From: Fuerstiella sp041398845
Lineage (GTDB): Bacteria; Planctomycetota; Planctomycetia; Planctomycetales; Planctomycetaceae
Direction of reading: 5' to 3'
Length of the DNA stretch: 64,000 nucleotides
Assembly (NCBI GenBank): GCA_041398845.1
Contig: JAWKTZ010000015.1
Span: 78,789 to 142,788, forward strand
Shown here: positions 62,572 through 64,000 of the stretch, one piece after another
Position numbering within the stretch: the stretch's first letter is position 1
Layout of the letters: each line of letters begins with the position of its first letter
Program-made: the position numbers and the translations under genes
The notes under the pieces: generated by a model
What the model saw: only the letters and a program-made list of their open reading frames with translations
What the model was told of the DNA's origin: nothing
Database searches by the model: none

Positions 62572-64000
62572 TTATCCTGCGAGTGCCATGAGGCTTTCGA
62601 ATCGTTCTCGAATTATCGTGGGATCGGTGTTGGGTTGTAGATCGTCTAAAAATGCGGAGCGCAGCATTTTCCGGGAGATCATGCGTCGGCGGTCATTGTG
62701 GGATGGTCGGCGATTCGGGTTGTCCCATGGGCGATCACTGCGGTTCACCAACTGCTTGCTGGTGTCGTCCCAGCACTCCAGTTCCACCAGTGAGTACAGC
62801 CAGCCACACAGGTTCCAGCAGCCAACATTGGACCACACGTTACGAACCTGTTGTTCGCCCGCTCCCCAGACTTCCTTCACGTCGTGGAAATGTTCTTCAA
62901 TCGCCCACCGGTCCGACACCGTTTTCAGAATCGTCTCCACGCTCATCGACAGGTCCGTGCTCAGGTACGCTGCCCAGTTGCCTGGGGAATGCTCAAGCAG
63001 CACGACTCGCACAGCACCGCCAACGACATGACTGGTCGCCGAAAACATCTTGTAGCGACGCTCGACCATGACGCCTCGGCAACAATAGCCAACGGTTTCC
63101 CAGCCATCCTGGCGACCGGCGCGTTTGCTCAGGCTGATGCGATTCTTTCCGTACTTGCGGGGCCGACCACGTTGCCCCGTTTTCGCCACCGGCAGATCAA
63201 ACAACTTGGCGTCACGACGAAGCCGTGTGACGACGGTCGCACCTTCGGCAATCAACGGTCGGATCAGTGCCCGGGCGGCATAAGCTCCGTCGAACACAAC
63301 AATGAAGCCCGCCTTGCTTCCCAGGACTCGAAGCATTCGCATGACTCGCGTACAAAGATCCAGCGCGAGTTCATGTTTGGTGCGAAATTCCCAGCCATAA
63401 CGTTGTTTCAACTGTTCGATGTCAACCTGGCGAACGTACAACAGCGACAGCAGCGGCAAGGCGATAATGCCAAACAAGGGATGGCCGATCAGCATCGCCA
63501 GGCAAACCCAGTTGTGACCATACAACCATTCGCCATCGCCTGGCCCCGGTGTGGGATTGTGATGGATGTTGGCCGCTTCCACACACGCCCCGAATCTTCT
63601 GGTCGGCGAGTCATCGATGGCCATTGTCCAGTGGCCCTGCTCACTCGGATCAAACCTCCTGACGACACACCTAAGAATCGGAAGCATCAACGATGCGGCG
63701 TTCCGGCCGATCGACTGCAGCAGTTCATAGAAGCGATCCCAATCGTCCTTCACACCGGCGCGGCGGAACCAACTGGCTGCGGTCCGACGTCCGCCCGCGA
63801 GCATGGCACCGGCCAAAACGATCGGCAGTCGGAAGGCGATTCGCCTGTCCAGCAAACCGCTCATCGCGGCCCCCAGAGCGGCGATACCTCCCACCAGCGG
63901 AACACTGGCCGCGTCTGTCGATTGACGCTCCGGATTCGGAGTCTTCAGGCGTTGTCGTTTGTCGTGCTGAGACGACTTCGACTTCGAGCCATGTTGAGCT
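62572..64000 (-). CDS. IS4-type DDE transposase (5' end outside window)
   Basis: The frame is open from the right window edge to the stop at 62572, at least 476 residues; a GTG at 63894 is in frame but residues upstream (R-Q-R-L-K-T-P-N-P-E-R-Q-S) look coding as well. DDE residues are visible: M-A-I-D-D-S-P-T-R-R-F, V-V-F-D-G-A-Y-A-A-R-A-L-I, and W-A-I-E-E-H-F-H-D-V-K-E-V-W-G-A-G-E-Q-Q-V-R-N with the catalytic Glu. A basic linker, R-G-R-P-R-K-Y-G-K, lies between them. This pattern suits IS4/IS701-like transposases of planctomycetes. The coding sequence is uninterrupted, so the element may be active. Its ends could not be identified. Confidence 0.85.
   Translation of the reverse strand, partial: AQHGSKSKSSQHDKRQRLKTPNPERQSTDAASVPLVGGIAALGAAMSGLLDRRIAFRLPIVLAGAMLAGGRRTAASWFRRAGVKDDWDRFYELLQSIGRNAASLMLPILRCVVRRFDPSEQGHWTMAIDDSPTRRFGACVEAANIHHNPTPGPGDGEWLYGHNWVCLAMLIGHPLFGIIALPLLSLLYVRQVDIEQLKQRYGWEFRTKHELALDLCTRVMRMLRVLGSKAGFIVVFDGAYAARALIRPLIAEGATVVTRLRRDAKLFDLPVAKTGQRGRPRKYGKNRISLSKRAGRQDGWETVGYCCRGVMVERRYKMFSATSHVVGGAVRVVLLEHSPGNWAAYLSTDLSMSVETILKTVSDRWAIEEHFHDVKEVWGAGEQQVRNVWSNVGCWNLCGWLYSLVELECWDDTSKQLVNRSDRPWDNPNRRPSHNDRRRMISRKMLRSAFLDDLQPNTDPTIIRERFESLMALAG

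Noticed and set aside
1..64000. CRISPR arrays, rRNA and tRNA genes
   Set aside because: No regularly spaced direct repeats of CRISPR type, no ribosomal RNA signature stretches and no convincing tRNA cloverleaf were noticed on reading; a dedicated scan was not possible.

Overview
ORGANISM. The gene families point to a member of the Planctomycetota, probably a marine or aggregate-associated relative of Pirellulales/Planctomycetales. They include a DUF1501 protein paired with a planctomycete-type cytochrome, a sulfatase, a very long protein joining a PVC-type beta-propeller/HEAT region to a C-terminal haem domain, DUF1559 pseudopilin-like proteins, multi-EF-hand proteins, a GYF-domain protein and a C39/DUF1573 pair. 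I cannot name the species. No rRNA, tRNA or CRISPR array was recognised.

LAYOUT. (1) 1-12.2 kb is a degradative block: the tail of a BNR-repeat protein, DUF1501 plus cytochrome on the minus strand, then a sulfatase and a 1994-residue esterase/PHP/propeller/HEAT/cytochrome fusion on the plus strand. Two related hairpin repeats lie around the sulfatase gene. (2) 12.2-18.3 kb is decayed: a sulfatase stub, a RAYT-like transposase relic, two opposed serine-recombinase fragments and an ISAzo13 relic surround an intact HAD gene and a divergent GYF-domain gene. (3) 18.3-24.6 kb holds an intact GT2 and a methyltransferase, then frameshifted genes for a large membrane protein, a DUF1559 protein and a GT-C glycosyltransferase. 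(4) 24.3-37.7 kb is an old tandem duplication of a cassette: glycosyltransferase tail, EF-hand protein, DUF1559-SUMF1 fusion, GT-C glycosyltransferase, UbiA. Copy 1 has lost the DUF1559-SUMF1 gene, leaving a short scar, and most of UbiA. Copy 2 keeps all of them except the glycosyltransferase tail, which is itself a relic. (5) 37.8-43.7 kb has a GT39-like gene, an inverted 1.1-kb second copy of the HAD/GYF junction, and IS3, IS1182 and IS256-like relics. (6) 43.8-55.6 kb has a fused MFS/spermidine-synthase-like protein, then a run of plus-strand genes: a secreted Cys-Thr hexapeptide-repeat protein, two tail-anchored envelope proteins and two large membrane proteins with GATase/DUF4350-like domains. 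(7) 61.9-55.6 kb on the minus strand is a tight operon: DUF1573, exported C39-like peptidase, a Cys-rich secreted protein with a double-glycine leader, a tail-anchored protein, GT2, GT39. (8) 62.3-64 kb has a GT39 relic and an IS4-type transposase that runs off the window.

HOW IT MAY WORK TOGETHER. Most of 18-62 kb looks devoted to the cell envelope: lipid-linked sugar donors (UbiA plus HAD, ALG5-like GT2), GT-C glycosyltransferases, calcium-binding tail-anchored proteins and disulfide-rich secreted proteins. The two most novel loci are the double-glycine Cys-rich protein with a stand-alone exported C39 peptidase (59.6-61.9 kb), and the Cys-Thr solenoid-like protein with its unfamiliar neighbours (46.7-55.6 kb). 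Long genes before 12.2 kb and after 24.7 kb are intact, so the frameshifts concentrated between 12.2 and 24.6 kb are more likely real decay than general sequencing error.
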